Origin: Natrinema limicola JCM 13563 | GTDB lineage: Archaea; Halobacteriota; Halobacteria; Halobacteriales; Natrialbaceae | DNA: 43,337 bases | Assembly (NCBI RefSeq): GCF_000337475.1 | Contig: NZ_AOIT01000050.1 | Coordinates: forward strand, 10,807-54,143 | Reading direction: 5' to 3' | Shown: positions 8,490-17,127 of the stretch, one piece after another | Layout of the letters: each line of letters opens with the position of its first letter | How positions within the stretch are numbered: position 1 is the stretch's first letter | Notes under the pieces: model-generated | The model's input: only the letters and a program-made list of their open reading frames with translations | Databases searched by the model: none | Told to the model about the DNA's origin: nothing | Made by a program: the position numbers and the translations under genes

Positions 8490-8756
8490 ATGTCAAACTC
8501 TCCCGTTTCGAACGACTCGATCGCCCCGTCGAGCCCTGAGCCGGAGGTCAAGCGCGATCAGTCGAACTGGATCCTCCGTTCGCTCAAGGGCCCAACGCAG
8601 TTTCTCTCGTTCTGGGCCGCGATCGCGCTCCCGTTCGTCCATCTCCCGCTGCTCACACAGGGGCTTGGTGATCCCGACGTGACGCTGGTATTTTTCCTCT
8701 TGCTCGCCGCCAACGTCTTCGCTCTCTACGTTGGTCACGGATACAAACAGGAGTGA
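8490..8756 (+). CDS. Small two-helix membrane protein, unknown function
   Basis: The 88-aa protein starts with a short polar N-terminus (MSNSPVSNDSIAPSSPEPEV), then RDQSNWILRSLKGPTQFLSF, and two likely transmembrane helices (about residues 38-53 and 60-80) with a short loop LLTQGLGDPDV. It ends in GHGYKQE. There are no catalytic or metal-binding motifs. I do not recognise the family; it looks like one of the many small haloarchaeal membrane proteins. The start at 8490 is chosen because the codons upstream in frame look non-coding and an SD-like GAGGT lies 11 nt before it. A partial palindromic repeat follows the stop. Confidence 0.65.
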   Translation: MSNSPVSNDSIAPSSPEPEVKRDQSNWILRSLKGPTQFLSFWAAIALPFVHLPLLTQGLGDPDVTLVFFLLLAANVFALYVGHGYKQE

Positions 8757-8764
8757 GCCGGTCG

Positions 8765-8815
8765 TCTATCGGTCAGTGCCCACCGGTCACTCGTTACAGC
8801 AGACCGTCTCAGTGA
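8765..8815. repeat. Palindromic repeat, copy B (partial)
   Basis: The right arm, read on the reverse strand from 8815, is TCACTGAGACGGTCTGCTGT, matching the arms of copies A, D, E and F. The other arm is degenerate (CGGTCAGTGCCCACCGGTC). It lies between the small membrane protein gene and trkH. Confidence 0.6.
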
Positions 8816-8882
8816 CAGTCGTCCATATGCGTCGTCTCTTCACTCCGAATCGTTATCTTGCCGGCCGTTGATACGTCGGTAG

Positions 8883-10379
8883 ATGGCGCTTCGTGTCGAC
8901 TGGCGCTCGAGTTGTAGCCTCGCCGGGACAGTCCTCAAGTGGCTCTCGATCCCGACGGTCGCGCCGCTCGCGCTCGCCATCGTCGACGGGGACGATCCGT
9001 TGCCGTTTCTCGTCATGTTCGCCGTCACCGTCGTCTTTGGGACCGGCCTCGAGGCGCTGACCGACGACCGCGAGATCGGCCAACGGGAGGCGTTTTTGAT
9101 GGTCGCGCTGACGTGGCTCGGCGTCGCGCTGGTCGGGGCGATTCCGTTTCTCGTCGCGGGGACGGGCGTGTTCGCACGGCCGGTCAACGCCGTTTTCGAG
9201 AGCATGAGCGGCGTGACGACGACTGGCGCGACCGTGATCGCGGATTTTGGGGTTCACTCCCGGGCGCTCTTGCTCTGGCGGGCGCTCCTCCAGTGGCTCG
9301 GCGGCCTCGGCATCCTGATCGTCGCGATCGGCCTGTTCTCACATCTGCTCGTCGGCGGTGCCCAGCTGATGGAGACCGAAACCCAGACTCGAAGCGTCCA
9401 CAAACTCCATCCCCACCTCGACCGGACGGCCCGTCTCATCTGGGGACTGTACGTCGGATTGACGGTCCTGACGACGGTCGTTCTCTTCGCCTTCCACCTC
9501 GCCGGCTTCGCACCCGAGATGGACCTCTACAACGCCGTTGCACACGCCCTGACCAGCGTCTCGACTGCCGGCTTCTCGCCACAGCCCGACAGCATCGGCG
9601 CGTTCTCGCCGATCGTCCAGTGGACGCTCATCCCGGTCATGATCGTCGGCGCGACCAACTTCGTGATCCTGTATGCCGTAACGCAGGGCAATCTCCGCCG
9701 GCCGCTCGAGTCCGCCGAGTTCCGGTTCTACGTCGCCCTCCTCGCGTCGGTCGCGACGATCGTCATCACCACCCTCGCGCTCGATCCCGATATTGCGATG
9801 GGGCTCGAGCCGACGATTCGCCACGGCCTGTTCAACGTGGTGTCGATGGTGACGACGACGGGCTACGCGTCGGCGAACTTCGATCTCTGGTCGCCCGGTG
9901 CGAAGCACATGCTGTTTCTCTGTATGTTCACCGGCGGGATGGCCGGATCGACGACGTGTTCGATCAAGTCGCTGCGCTGGCTGGTGGTCCTCAAGGCGTT
10001 CCGCCGCAACCTGTTTCTGGCCGTTCATCCGGATGCCGTTCGACCGCTTCGCCTCGACGAGACGGTGGTCGACGAGGAGACCATCGGCGACGTTTTCACG
10101 TATGTCACCCTCGCGCTGGTCATCTTCTTCCTGCTGACGGTCGTCATCATCGTCGATGCCGCCCGCGTCGGCAATCCGGTCGACGAGTTCGACGCCCTTG
10201 GCGCGGCCGCCTCGATCTTCCTCAACATCGGTCCTGCCTTCGGCGTCGCCGGCCCGTTCGACAACTACCTCGCGTTCTCACCGCTGACTCGAACCGTGAT
10301 GATCGCCATGATGTGGATCGGCCGCATCGAGATCATTCCGGTGCTCGTCCTGTTGACTCCCGAGTTCTGGGAGCGCTAA
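8883..10379 (+). CDS. TrkH-family potassium uptake channel subunit
   Basis: This 498-aa polytopic protein is the membrane channel of a Trk/Ktr K+ uptake system, central to a salt-in lifestyle. The four pore-loop filter regions of TrkH are visible in order: SMSGVTTTGATV, LTSVSTAGFSPQ, SMVTTTGYASAN and LNIGPAFGVAGP. The GGMAGSTTCSIKSLR segment is also typical. Family knowledge: TrkH pairs with cytoplasmic RCK protein TrkA, which binds NAD(H) or ATP and gates the pore. No TrkA gene is adjacent, so its partner must be encoded elsewhere. The next plus-strand gene is a permease with RCK_C domains, but it belongs to a different family. Length and start are normal. Confidence 0.92.
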   Translation: MALRVDWRSSCSLAGTVLKWLSIPTVAPLALAIVDGDDPLPFLVMFAVTVVFGTGLEALTDDREIGQREAFLMVALTWLGVALVGAIPFLVAGTGVFARPVNAVFESMSGVTTTGATVIADFGVHSRALLLWRALLQWLGGLGILIVAIGLFSHLLVGGAQLMETETQTRSVHKLHPHLDRTARLIWGLYVGLTVLTTVVLFAFHLAGFAPEMDLYNAVAHALTSVSTAGFSPQPDSIGAFSPIVQWTLIPVMIVGATNFVILYAVTQGNLRRPLESAEFRFYVALLASVATIVITTLALDPDIAMGLEPTIRHGLFNVVSMVTTTGYASANFDLWSPGAKHMLFLCMFTGGMAGSTTCSIKSLRWLVVLKAFRRNLFLAVHPDAVRPLRLDETVVDEETIGDVFTYVTLALVIFFLLTVVIIVDAARVGNPVDEFDALGAAASIFLNIGPAFGVAGPFDNYLAFSPLTRTVMIAMMWIGRIEIIPVLVLLTPEFWER

Positions 10380-10457
10380 ACGCCGAGGCAGTCGGCGGCC
10401 CACTCACGATTGCGCTGCAACCATCGAACTGCGTCCCGCTCGAGTCGCCAGTCGTGT

Positions 10458-11210
10458 CTAGTCGTCTTCCTCGACCGCAGCCTGCGCTTCCTCGAGCGTA
10501 AAGTTACCCTCGTACAGCGCGCTGCCGACGACAACCGCGGCCGCGCCGGCGTCCTCGAGTGCCTGCACGTCCGAGAGCGTCGCGACACCACCGCTGGCGA
10601 TCACGGGGATGTCCGTCGCGTCGACCAGCTCGCGGACGGGCTCGGTTGCGACGCCCTCGAGTTGGCCCTCGACGTCGACGTTCGTAAAGAGGATCGCGGC
10701 TGCCCCGAGGTCCGCGTAGCGTTCGGCAGCCTCGACCGGCGAAATCCCCGCACCCTCGGTCCAGCCTTCGACGACGACTTCGCCGTCTTTTGCGTCGAGG
10801 CTGACGACGACGCTATCGGGATATTCCGCGCTGATCTCGGCGACGATTTCTGGGTTCTCGACCGCCGCGGTGCCGAGGATGACGCGGTCGACGCCGCGCT
10901 CGAGGAGGTCGCCGGCGTCGTCGGCGGTGCGGATGCCCCCACCCAGTTGCGTCGGGACGTCGACGGCGTCGATCACCGCGTCGATGGCGTCGGCGTTCGC
11001 GCGCTCGCCTTCGAACGCGCCGTCGAGATCCACGAGATGCAGCGTCTCGGCACCGGCGTCGATCCACCGCCGGGCAGCCTCGATAGGGTCGCCGTAGGTC
11101 TTCTCAGTGCCGCGCTCGCCCTGGACGAGCTGGACGACCTCGCCGTCCTGAATGTCGACTGCTGGGATCACCTCGAACTCTTCGCGCGCGTCGTCGGCGT
11201 CGGTGTGCAT
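10458..11210 (-). CDS. hisA: 1-(5-phosphoribosyl)-5-[(5-phosphoribosylamino)methylideneamino]imidazole-4-carboxamide isomerase
   Basis: The 250-aa TIM-barrel enzyme catalyses the ProFAR isomerase step of histidine synthesis. FEVIPAVDIQDGEVVQLVQG holds the first catalytic Asp (Asp19), HLVDLDGAFEG and TQLGGGIRTADD form the phosphate-binding face, and IPVIASGGVATLSDV the second. In TNVDVEGQLEGV the second catalytic acid, Asp in most HisA proteins (DGxxxG), is Glu181. I believe this is common in haloarchaea, so activity is expected. The start at 11210 gives the usual length; the longer frame upstream overlaps the divergent permease gene. It is not in an operon with other his genes. Confidence 0.95.
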   Translation of the reverse strand: MHTDADDAREEFEVIPAVDIQDGEVVQLVQGERGTEKTYGDPIEAARRWIDAGAETLHLVDLDGAFEGERANADAIDAVIDAVDVPTQLGGGIRTADDAGDLLERGVDRVILGTAAVENPEIVAEISAEYPDSVVVSLDAKDGEVVVEGWTEGAGISPVEAAERYADLGAAAILFTNVDVEGQLEGVATEPVRELVDATDIPVIASGGVATLSDVQALEDAGAAAVVVGSALYEGNFTLEEAQAAVEEDD

Positions 11211-11327
11211 ACTCGAGTGCGCGAGGCCGGTGCGAGTAAAGGCGACGGTTTCGCCGACCGCCATCGCCGCGACACTGTTCCTGCTCTCGACAGAATCGTT
11301 ACAAGTGTGGTCGGTGTCGGTCGCCCT

Positions 11328-13190
11328 ATGCCGGTGTCGGTGTGCGACTTTATCGCACAGACGACTGTCTCTCAACCCGACTTGACGACGGATACCCTCG
11401 TCGTCTTTGGCGTCGTCGGCCTCGCGCTCGTCCTCTTTCTCACCGAGCGCCTGCCCATCGACGTCACTGCGATCCTGTTGATCGTGATTTTGGTCGTGCT
11501 CGAGCCCTGGACGGGCGTCGATCCCGCGACCGGTATCTCGGGCTTTGCGAACGAGGCGACGATCACCGTGCTGGCGATGCTCATCTTGAGCGGTGGCATC
11601 AGCCGAACCGGCCTCGTCCAGGAACTCGGGCGGCGGATGGCTGGGTTCGCGGGCGACAGTCTTCGCAGGCAACTGTTCGCGACCGTCGCCGCGACCGGCC
11701 CCGTGTCGGGTTTTTTGAATAACACGCCGGTGGTCGCCCTGCTGGTGCCGGTCGTCACAGACGTCGCGAACCGCGGGAACACGTCGCCGTCGAAGCTGCT
11801 CATCCCACTGTCGTACGCCTCACAGATGGGCGGGATGCTCACGCTGATCGGCACCTCGACGAACATTCTCGCGAGCGACGTCAGCGCACGCCTTGGCTCC
11901 CAGTACCCCGAACTCCACCGGTTCTCGATGTTCGAGTTCACGAAACTCGGCGTAATCGTCCTCCTCATCGGGTCGCTGTATCTGATCTTCGTCGGCCATT
12001 ACCTGCTCCCCGAACGCGTCCCGCCGCGGGCGGACTACCTCGAGGAGTACGACATCGAAGACTACGTCGCCGACGTCGCCGTCGTGCCGGGTTCCCCGCT
12101 GGTCGGCCAGACAGTCCGCGAGGCGACCGCCATCCTTGGGTCCGACGTCGACATCGTTCAGGTCGTCCACGACGAGGCCCGATCGGTCGCGCCCCGGCAG
12201 GCGACCCGACTGGCAGAAGGCGACGTGCTCGTCGTCCGGACCGACCGCGACGCCATCGCGACGCTCGAGGCCGTCGAAGGGGTCGAACCGGTCGGTCGCG
12301 CAACCGCCGTCGACGACCTCACGGCGCCGACCGAGGCGGGCATCATTACGGAACTGGTCGTCGCGCTCGACTCGCGGCTCGTCGGCGAGCGGCTCGACCC
12401 CGAGGCCTTCCGCGAGGAGTTCAACGCAGCCGTTCTCGGGCTTCGCCACCACGGCGAACTCGTCGGCGAGCGCATCGTCGGCACGCACCTCGATGTCGGT
12501 GACACGTTGCTCGTCCAAGCACCACCGGACACGCTCGATCGCCTCGCCCGCCGCGACGACGTGATCGTCGCGCGCGAGCCGCCTCGGCCCGAGTACCGCG
12601 CGGATAAGGCCCCGACCGCCGTCGCCATCATGATCGGGGTCGTCGCCGTCGCTGCCCTCGAGCTCTACCCGATCCTCGTCGCCGCACTGGCAGGCGTCGT
12701 CGCGATGGTCGTCACCGGCGTCTTAGAGCCCAACGAACTCTACGACGCCGTCGAGTGGGACATCATCTTCCTGCTTGCTGGTGTGATTCCATTGGGGATC
12801 GCGCTCGAGCAGACCGGTGGTGCGGCGTATCTCGCCTGGCTGGTCGTCCAGTCTGCGGGGTTCCTGCCGACGATCGTCGTGCTGTGGCTGTTCTACGTCC
12901 TGACTGGCTTGCTCACGGAGGTCATCAGCAACAACGCCAGCGTCGTCCTCCTGCTTCCGGTCGCGGCGGCTGCAGCGACTGGCATCGGCTCGAACCCCTT
13001 CGCGTTCGTGCTGGCGGTGACCTTCGCCGCGAGCACTGCATTCCTCGGCCCGATCGGCTACCAGACGAACCTCTTCGTTTACGGCCCCGGCGGCTATCGC
13101 TTCAGCGACTACGCGAGGATCGGCGCGCCGCTGCAGTTGGTGCTGTCGATCGTCACCGTGCTCGGGATCGCCACCTTCTGGGGGGTGTGA
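11328..13190 (+). CDS. SLC13-family permease with two RCK_C (TrkA-C) domains
   Basis: The 620-aa protein belongs to the DASS/SLC13 branch of the ion transporter superfamily. The membrane halves are about residues 12-225 and 425-620, with the repeated signatures SGFLNNTPVVALLVPVV and VISNNASVVLLLPVA, and IGTSTNILASD and GPIGYQTNLFVYGPGGY. Between the halves sit two RCK_C domains (about 240-315 and 325-410: PGSPLVGQTVREA, ALDSRLVGERL), which usually bind small ligands and regulate transport. Close relatives are annotated as sulfate, citrate or other anion permeases; the substrate cannot be read here. ATG at 11328 is chosen because the hydrophobic domain starts right after it and the upstream frame lies over hisA. 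Confidence 0.88.
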   Translation: MPVSVCDFIAQTTVSQPDLTTDTLVVFGVVGLALVLFLTERLPIDVTAILLIVILVVLEPWTGVDPATGISGFANEATITVLAMLILSGGISRTGLVQELGRRMAGFAGDSLRRQLFATVAATGPVSGFLNNTPVVALLVPVVTDVANRGNTSPSKLLIPLSYASQMGGMLTLIGTSTNILASDVSARLGSQYPELHRFSMFEFTKLGVIVLLIGSLYLIFVGHYLLPERVPPRADYLEEYDIEDYVADVAVVPGSPLVGQTVREATAILGSDVDIVQVVHDEARSVAPRQATRLAEGDVLVVRTDRDAIATLEAVEGVEPVGRATAVDDLTAPTEAGIITELVVALDSRLVGERLDPEAFREEFNAAVLGLRHHGELVGERIVGTHLDVGDTLLVQAPPDTLDRLARRDDVIVAREPPRPEYRADKAPTAVAIMIGVVAVAALELYPILVAALAGVVAMVVTGVLEPNELYDAVEWDIIFLLAGVIPLGIALEQTGGAAYLAWLVVQSAGFLPTIVVLWLFYVLTGLLTEVISNNASVVLLLPVAAAAATGIGSNPFAFVLAVTFAASTAFLGPIGYQTNLFVYGPGGYRFSDYARIGAPLQLVLSIVTVLGIATFWGV

Positions 13191-13409
13191 GCGCGCCTTG
13201 GGCCGGTTCGTCTCGACTCGAGCCGAGCCGTGCGTCCCGTTCTCGTTTCGGTTCGAACGGCTGGCGCGACAATGGCCGCCGAGCAGGCGTCTTCTGGGTC
13301 GGTTACTCAGGTATCCGACTGATTCCAACGGATGGCTGTTTGGACCAGCAGCGCTCGAGGCTTCGGGATTTTCATATCAATACTCAAATGTGTCAGATGG
13401 TTCCAATAG

Positions 13410-13417
13410 TTATTTTA
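13410..13417 (+). promoter_or_regulatory. TATA-like box of the first phosphate permease gene
   Basis: TTATTTTA lies 25-32 nt before the ATG at 13442, fitting a leaderless transcript. The region 13191-13441 otherwise has no gene; it includes an AT-rich stretch around 13365-13420. Confidence 0.5.
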
Positions 13418-13441
13418 CGAGCAGCGGTGTACTGTCGGCCG

Positions 13442-14620
13442 ATGGTCGAAACCGTGCTGCTGGTCGGCGTCGTCGCGTCGATTTTCGTTGGCTTCAACAT
13501 CGGCGGCTCGTCGACGGGGATCACGTGGGGACCGTCCGTCGGTGCCGGGATCGTCACGAAGACGACGGCGGCGGCGGTTATGACGTTCTTCGTCTTCTTC
13601 GGGGGCTGGACCGTCGGTCGGAACGTGATGGACACGCTCAGCGGGGGGATCATCACGACGGACCTCACCCTGACAGCCGGTGTCGGCGTGCTCTTTTTCA
13701 TCGGCCTAGGGATGCTTATCGCCAACGTCTTCGGCGTCCCCGTTCCGACGTCGATGACGACCGTCGGCGCGATCGCCGGCCTCGGACTGGCAACCGGAAC
13801 GCTCAATTACGAGACGATCGCGGGAATCGTCTCCTGGTGGATCGTGACGCCGATTATCGGCCTCTGGATCGGCGTGCTGATCGGTCGCTACATCTATCCG
13901 TGGGTCAATCGACGGGTACAAATCGAGAAGTCCGAGGGGCCGTTGCTGCGTCTCGATCGTCGTGGCACGATTCCGACGCCGACGCTGGGCCCGAACACGA
14001 CGGGACAGGAGTTCATCACGACTGCCGTCGTCCTCGTTATCGGCTGTTACATGGCGTTCAGCGCCGGCGCGAGCAACGTCCCGAACGCCGCTGCACCGCT
14101 GGTCGGGACCGCCAGCGGACTGGACGCCGACACCGCGATCGTCGTCGCCACGCTCGCGATCGGACTCGGCGGCTTCACGATCGCGCGGCGAACGATGGAT
14201 TCCGTCGGCGGCGAACTGAGCGACATCCCGCTGCTCGCGGCGCTGTTCGTCATGGTGACCGCATCCACGATCACGACACTGCTCTCGTGGGCCGGCATCC
14301 CGATCAGCCTCGTGATGGCGACGGTGATGACGATCGTCGGCATCGGTTGGGGCCGGGCGACCCGCCCGATCACGGTCCGCGAGGCAGTCACTCGCGACGT
14401 CGAGAACCCCGAGATCGAACTGGGCGCTATCGTCGCCGAAGAGCAGGCGGGCGAGACGGCCCCCGAAATCGGCGAACCCGAGTCCGAAGCGGTGCTTCAC
14501 GGCGCGGATCTCTTCAACCCCCGCGCGATCATCAAGTACGTCTCGATGTGGATCATTGGCCCGTCGATGTCGACGATCCTCGCGTACGCGTTTTTCTCGA
14601 TCCTCCCGGGTGTCGCCTGA
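13442..14620 (+). CDS. Inorganic phosphate transporter, PiT family (first copy)
   Basis: The 392-aa membrane protein is a PiT/SLC20-type phosphate permease, importing phosphate with H+ or Na+. The internal duplication of the family is visible: FVGFNIGGSSTGITWGPSVG near the N-terminus and GCYMAFSAGASNVPNAAAPL in the second half, the counterpart of the GANDVANA signature, followed by a hydrophilic loop (about 305-360) with EEQAGETAPEIGEPESE and a last transmembrane helix. The second PiT copy at 15946 has the same plan, including the loop motif APEIGEPE/SPEIGEEE. The UspA gene starts 36 bp after its stop and is likely cotranscribed. The substrate is inferred from family only. Confidence 0.92.
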   Translation: MVETVLLVGVVASIFVGFNIGGSSTGITWGPSVGAGIVTKTTAAAVMTFFVFFGGWTVGRNVMDTLSGGIITTDLTLTAGVGVLFFIGLGMLIANVFGVPVPTSMTTVGAIAGLGLATGTLNYETIAGIVSWWIVTPIIGLWIGVLIGRYIYPWVNRRVQIEKSEGPLLRLDRRGTIPTPTLGPNTTGQEFITTAVVLVIGCYMAFSAGASNVPNAAAPLVGTASGLDADTAIVVATLAIGLGGFTIARRTMDSVGGELSDIPLLAALFVMVTASTITTLLSWAGIPISLVMATVMTIVGIGWGRATRPITVREAVTRDVENPEIELGAIVAEEQAGETAPEIGEPESEAVLHGADLFNPRAIIKYVSMWIIGPSMSTILAYAFFSILPGVA

Positions 14621-14656
14621 CGGAACCTTACGTCGCTGGAGGCCGTAGCTCGGCGC

Positions 14657-15085
14657 ATGCTCTCGAAGATTCTGGTTCCGATGGATGACTCCGATCATGC
14701 CGGCTACGCCCTCGAGTACGCACTCGACAACCATCCCGACGCCGCAGTCACCGTGTTTCACGTCGTCGGCGTCCCATCGATGATGATGGGCGACGCGGTG
14801 GGGCTCTCGCTCGAGGACGACCTCGACGCGGCCGCAGCCGAGCGTGCAGAGCCAGTCTTCGACCGCGCTCGCGAGATCGCAGCCGACCGCGACCGCGAGA
14901 TCGAAACGATCGTCGGCATCGGCCATCCGGCTCGAAACATCATCGACCGCGCCGAAGAGTACGACACGGTCGTCCTCGGCAGTCACGGCGAAGACTGGAC
15001 CCGTGCGACGCGCCGATTCCTGGTCGGCAACGTCGCCGAGACGGTCTCGAAGCGATCACCGGTCCCGGTGATCATCGTCCGGTGA
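14657..15085 (+). CDS. Universal stress protein, UspA family
   Basis: The 142-aa single-domain Usp protein has the Rossmann-like fold: ILVPMDDSDHAGYALEYAL at the N-terminus, VTVFHVVGVPS, then the nucleotide-binding end VVLGSHGEDWTRATRRFLVG and NVAETVSKRSPVPVIIVR. In ATP-binding Usp proteins the motif is G-x2-G-x9-G(S/T); here the second gap is 12 residues, ending GN, so the loop is slightly long and ATP binding is uncertain. It directly follows the first PiT gene (36-bp gap), a context seen with many haloarchaeal transporters. A role in modulating the permease is inference. Confidence 0.9.
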   Translation: MLSKILVPMDDSDHAGYALEYALDNHPDAAVTVFHVVGVPSMMMGDAVGLSLEDDLDAAAAERAEPVFDRAREIAADRDREIETIVGIGHPARNIIDRAEEYDTVVLGSHGEDWTRATRRFLVGNVAETVSKRSPVPVIIVR

Positions 15086-15112
15086 TGTCTCGTCTCGAGG
15101 ACGGTCGCGCCG

Positions 15113-15628
15113 TCAGGTCTCCGACTCGTCCTCGACCGACTCCTCGATGATCTCCTCGACTTCGTCCTCTCGAGGGCGGCGGTCGACCCGCTCGCTGACG
15201 GCCTCGACCTGCGTCTGAACGTCTTCGACCGTTTCACCGACGGTCTGTTCGACGGTCTCCTCGACCTGTGTCTGGACGTCTTCGACCGTTTCACCGACGG
15301 TCTGTTCGACGGTCTCCTCGACCTGTGTCTGGACGTCTTCGACCTGTTCTTCGACCGTTTCACCGACGGTCTGTTCGACAGTCTCCTCGACCTGTGTCTG
15401 AACGTCTTCGACCTGTTCTTCGACCGTCTCCTCGACGGCTTTGGTCATCCAGTCCGGATCGAACCGGGCCATCTTCCAGACGACGTGCAAGACGTACGAA
15501 GAGAACACGCCGATGCCGAACGCGAGCCCGACGGACGTATCGAGTGTCGCGATCAGGCCGATCGAGAGAACGATCAACGCGCCATACGCGAGATCGATAA
15601 TCGCGTCGACGCGAGCAGGATTCAGCAT
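15113..15628 (-). CDS. Membrane-anchored protein with Val/Glu/Thr-rich tandem repeats
   Basis: The 171-aa protein has two N-terminal transmembrane helices (about residues 10-30 and 32-51), the link FDPDWMTKAVEETV, and then a long highly acidic tail made of near-identical units VEETVEQTVGETVEDVQTQ (19 aa), one extended to 23 aa by EEQ-type insertions. The tail looks like an extended helix or coiled coil and ends in EEIIEESVEDESET. Proteins with two helices and a VEE/TVE-rich tail occur across haloarchaea without a known function. It lies between the UspA gene and the second PiT gene on the opposite strand. A scaffold or oligomerisation role is only a possibility. Confidence 0.75.
   Translation of the reverse strand: MLNPARVDAIIDLAYGALIVLSIGLIATLDTSVGLAFGIGVFSSYVLHVVWKMARFDPDWMTKAVEETVEEQVEDVQTQVEETVEQTVGETVEEQVEDVQTQVEETVEQTVGETVEDVQTQVEETVEQTVGETVEDVQTQVEAVSERVDRRPREDEVEEIIEESVEDESET
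15202..15429. repeat. In-frame tandem repeat, 57/69-bp units
   Basis: Four consecutive units begin CCTCGACCTG: 15202-15258 (57 bp), 15259-15315 (57 bp), 15316-15384 (69 bp) and 15385-15429 (45 bp, partial). All lengths are multiples of three and encode the protein repeat on the reverse strand. The unit DNA is almost identical, which indicates recent duplication or ongoing slippage. Confidence 0.9.
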
Positions 15629-15945
15629 CGTCGACCGTCACCCGGTTGGGTCGGCTCGAGGCGGTCCGCGCGTCGACCGATTGCAGTTCGTACTGCACCG
15701 TCGAGGGGTGTGTCTCGTCGGTCCTGTCGGAGGAGGAAGTCCCGATTGAAGCACATGATACCGGACCGTACGGTAGGTACAGTTGAAATGCTTTGGCTGG
15801 GAGTCGCGAGGATGGCGGTCTCAGACTTGATCGTCCGACTTCAGGCAAAACGGGCCGCTCGAGCGATGGCGGTGACGCGGGTGCGACCCTCGGTGATCAC
15901 GGCAGACAGAGCCATTTTTACGGTCACACCGGTAGAGTTCCATGT
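15629..15945 (+). promoter_or_regulatory. 317-bp gap with promoter of the second phosphate permease
   Basis: No gene of coding quality is seen. A TATA-like ATTTTTA at 15914-15920 lies 26-32 nt before the GTG at 15946, so that transcript is probably leaderless. ACCGTACGGT, a 10-bp palindrome, lies at about 15767-15776 and may serve the divergent gene at 15628 or be coincidental. Confidence 0.4.
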
Positions 15946-17127
15946 GTGACGGAAGTACTGCTTATCGTAGGGGTCCTCACCGCGATCTTCGTCGGCTACA
16001 ACATCGGTGGCTCGACGACCGGCCCGGCGTTCGGCCCGGCCGTCGGCGCGAACGTGATCACGAAGGTGATGGCTGCCGGGCTGATGTCGATTTTCTTCTT
16101 CCTCGGTGCCTACACCATCGGCCCGAAGGTGGTCACCACGCTCGGCGAGGAACTCGTCACCGACACCGCCATCTTTACCCTGCGGTCGAACGTCGCCGTG
16201 CTCTTCTTTATCGGCGGCGCGCTGTTCATCGGCAACTACGCAGGCGTCCCCGCCTCGACGTCGATGACTGCGGTCGGAGCGATCGCCGCACTGGGGATGG
16301 CGACCGGCGAACTCAACTGGGACGTACTCGGTGAGATCGTCGTCTGGTGGGTCGTCGCGCCGATCGTCGGCTTCTGGGTGGCCGGCGTGGTCGGGCGATA
16401 CTTCTACCCTCGGATCAACGCCTGGGTCGCTATCGAGGAGAAAGAGGCCGGCCGACCGATGGTCTCGATCGATCGATCGGGACTCGTCCCCCGGCTCCAG
16501 TTCGGCGTCGACGCCGACCGCCGGGAGATCACCGGTGCGCTGACCGTCGTCGCAATCGGCTGTCTGATGGGCTTTTCCTCGGGAACGAGCAATATCGCCA
16601 ACGCGATCGCGCCGATTTACGGCACCGGCGACGTCGACATGACGACGCTGATCCTGATTGGCTCTGCGGCGGTCGCCGTCGGCTGCTTTACGATCGCCCG
16701 CCGCACGCTCGATACGCTCGGCAACGACATCACGAACCTCCCGCTGACGGCGGCGATCGTCGTCGCCGTCATCAGTTCGGGGATCGTCGTCACCCTCTCG
16801 TCGATCGGCGTCCCGGCGAGTTTCGTCGTCATCGCGACGATGAGCATCGTCGGGCTGGGCTGGGGCCGGGCTACCCGGACGACGACGCTGTCCGATGCCG
16901 CTCGCGGCGAGGAGACGCCAGTCTCGGTCGGCGCGCTGACTGCCGAAGCGGAGGGCGAACGCTCCCCCGAGATCGGCGAGGAGGAACCCGAGGATATCCC
17001 ACAGGCATCGGATCTGTTCGATCCCTCGACGACGGCCCGCGTCATCCTCATGCAAAACGTCGTGCCGGCGATCTCGACGGTTGGTGCCTATCTGACGTTC
17101 CGTTTCCTGCCGATCTTCGGGTTCTGA
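15946..17127 (+). CDS. Inorganic phosphate transporter, PiT family (second copy)
   Basis: The 393-aa protein is a paralogue of the permease at 13442. It shows VGYNIGGSTTGPAFGPAVGA at the N-terminus, PASTSMTAVGAIAALGMATG, FSSGTSNIANAIAPIYG as the second signature, IARRTLDTLG, a hydrophilic loop with AEAEGERSPEIGEEEPEDI, and a last helix. It should import phosphate, perhaps with different affinity or regulation from copy one. The start is GTG at 15946 (VTEVLLIVGV), supported by the TATA box 26-32 nt upstream and by alignment with the first copy (MVETVLLVGV); the ATG at 15942 is out of frame. The pair probably arose by duplication, with separate promoters. Confidence 0.92.
   Translation: MTEVLLIVGVLTAIFVGYNIGGSTTGPAFGPAVGANVITKVMAAGLMSIFFFLGAYTIGPKVVTTLGEELVTDTAIFTLRSNVAVLFFIGGALFIGNYAGVPASTSMTAVGAIAALGMATGELNWDVLGEIVVWWVVAPIVGFWVAGVVGRYFYPRINAWVAIEEKEAGRPMVSIDRSGLVPRLQFGVDADRREITGALTVVAIGCLMGFSSGTSNIANAIAPIYGTGDVDMTTLILIGSAAVAVGCFTIARRTLDTLGNDITNLPLTAAIVVAVISSGIVVTLSSIGVPASFVVIATMSIVGLGWGRATRTTTLSDAARGEETPVSVGALTAEAEGERSPEIGEEEPEDIPQASDLFDPSTTARVILMQNVVPAISTVGAYLTFRFLPIFGF

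Noticed and set aside
10410-11327. N-terminal extension of the SLC13-like permease
   Set aside because: The extension is the antisense of hisA; the hydrophobic domain starts right after ATG 11328.
14630-14656. tRNA-like GGCCGTAGCTCGGCGC before the UspA gene
   Set aside because: It resembles a D-arm but no acceptor, anticodon or T-arm follows; the UspA ORF starts at once.
15202-15429. CRISPR array
   Set aside because: The repeats are contiguous, without spacers, and encode in-frame protein repeats.
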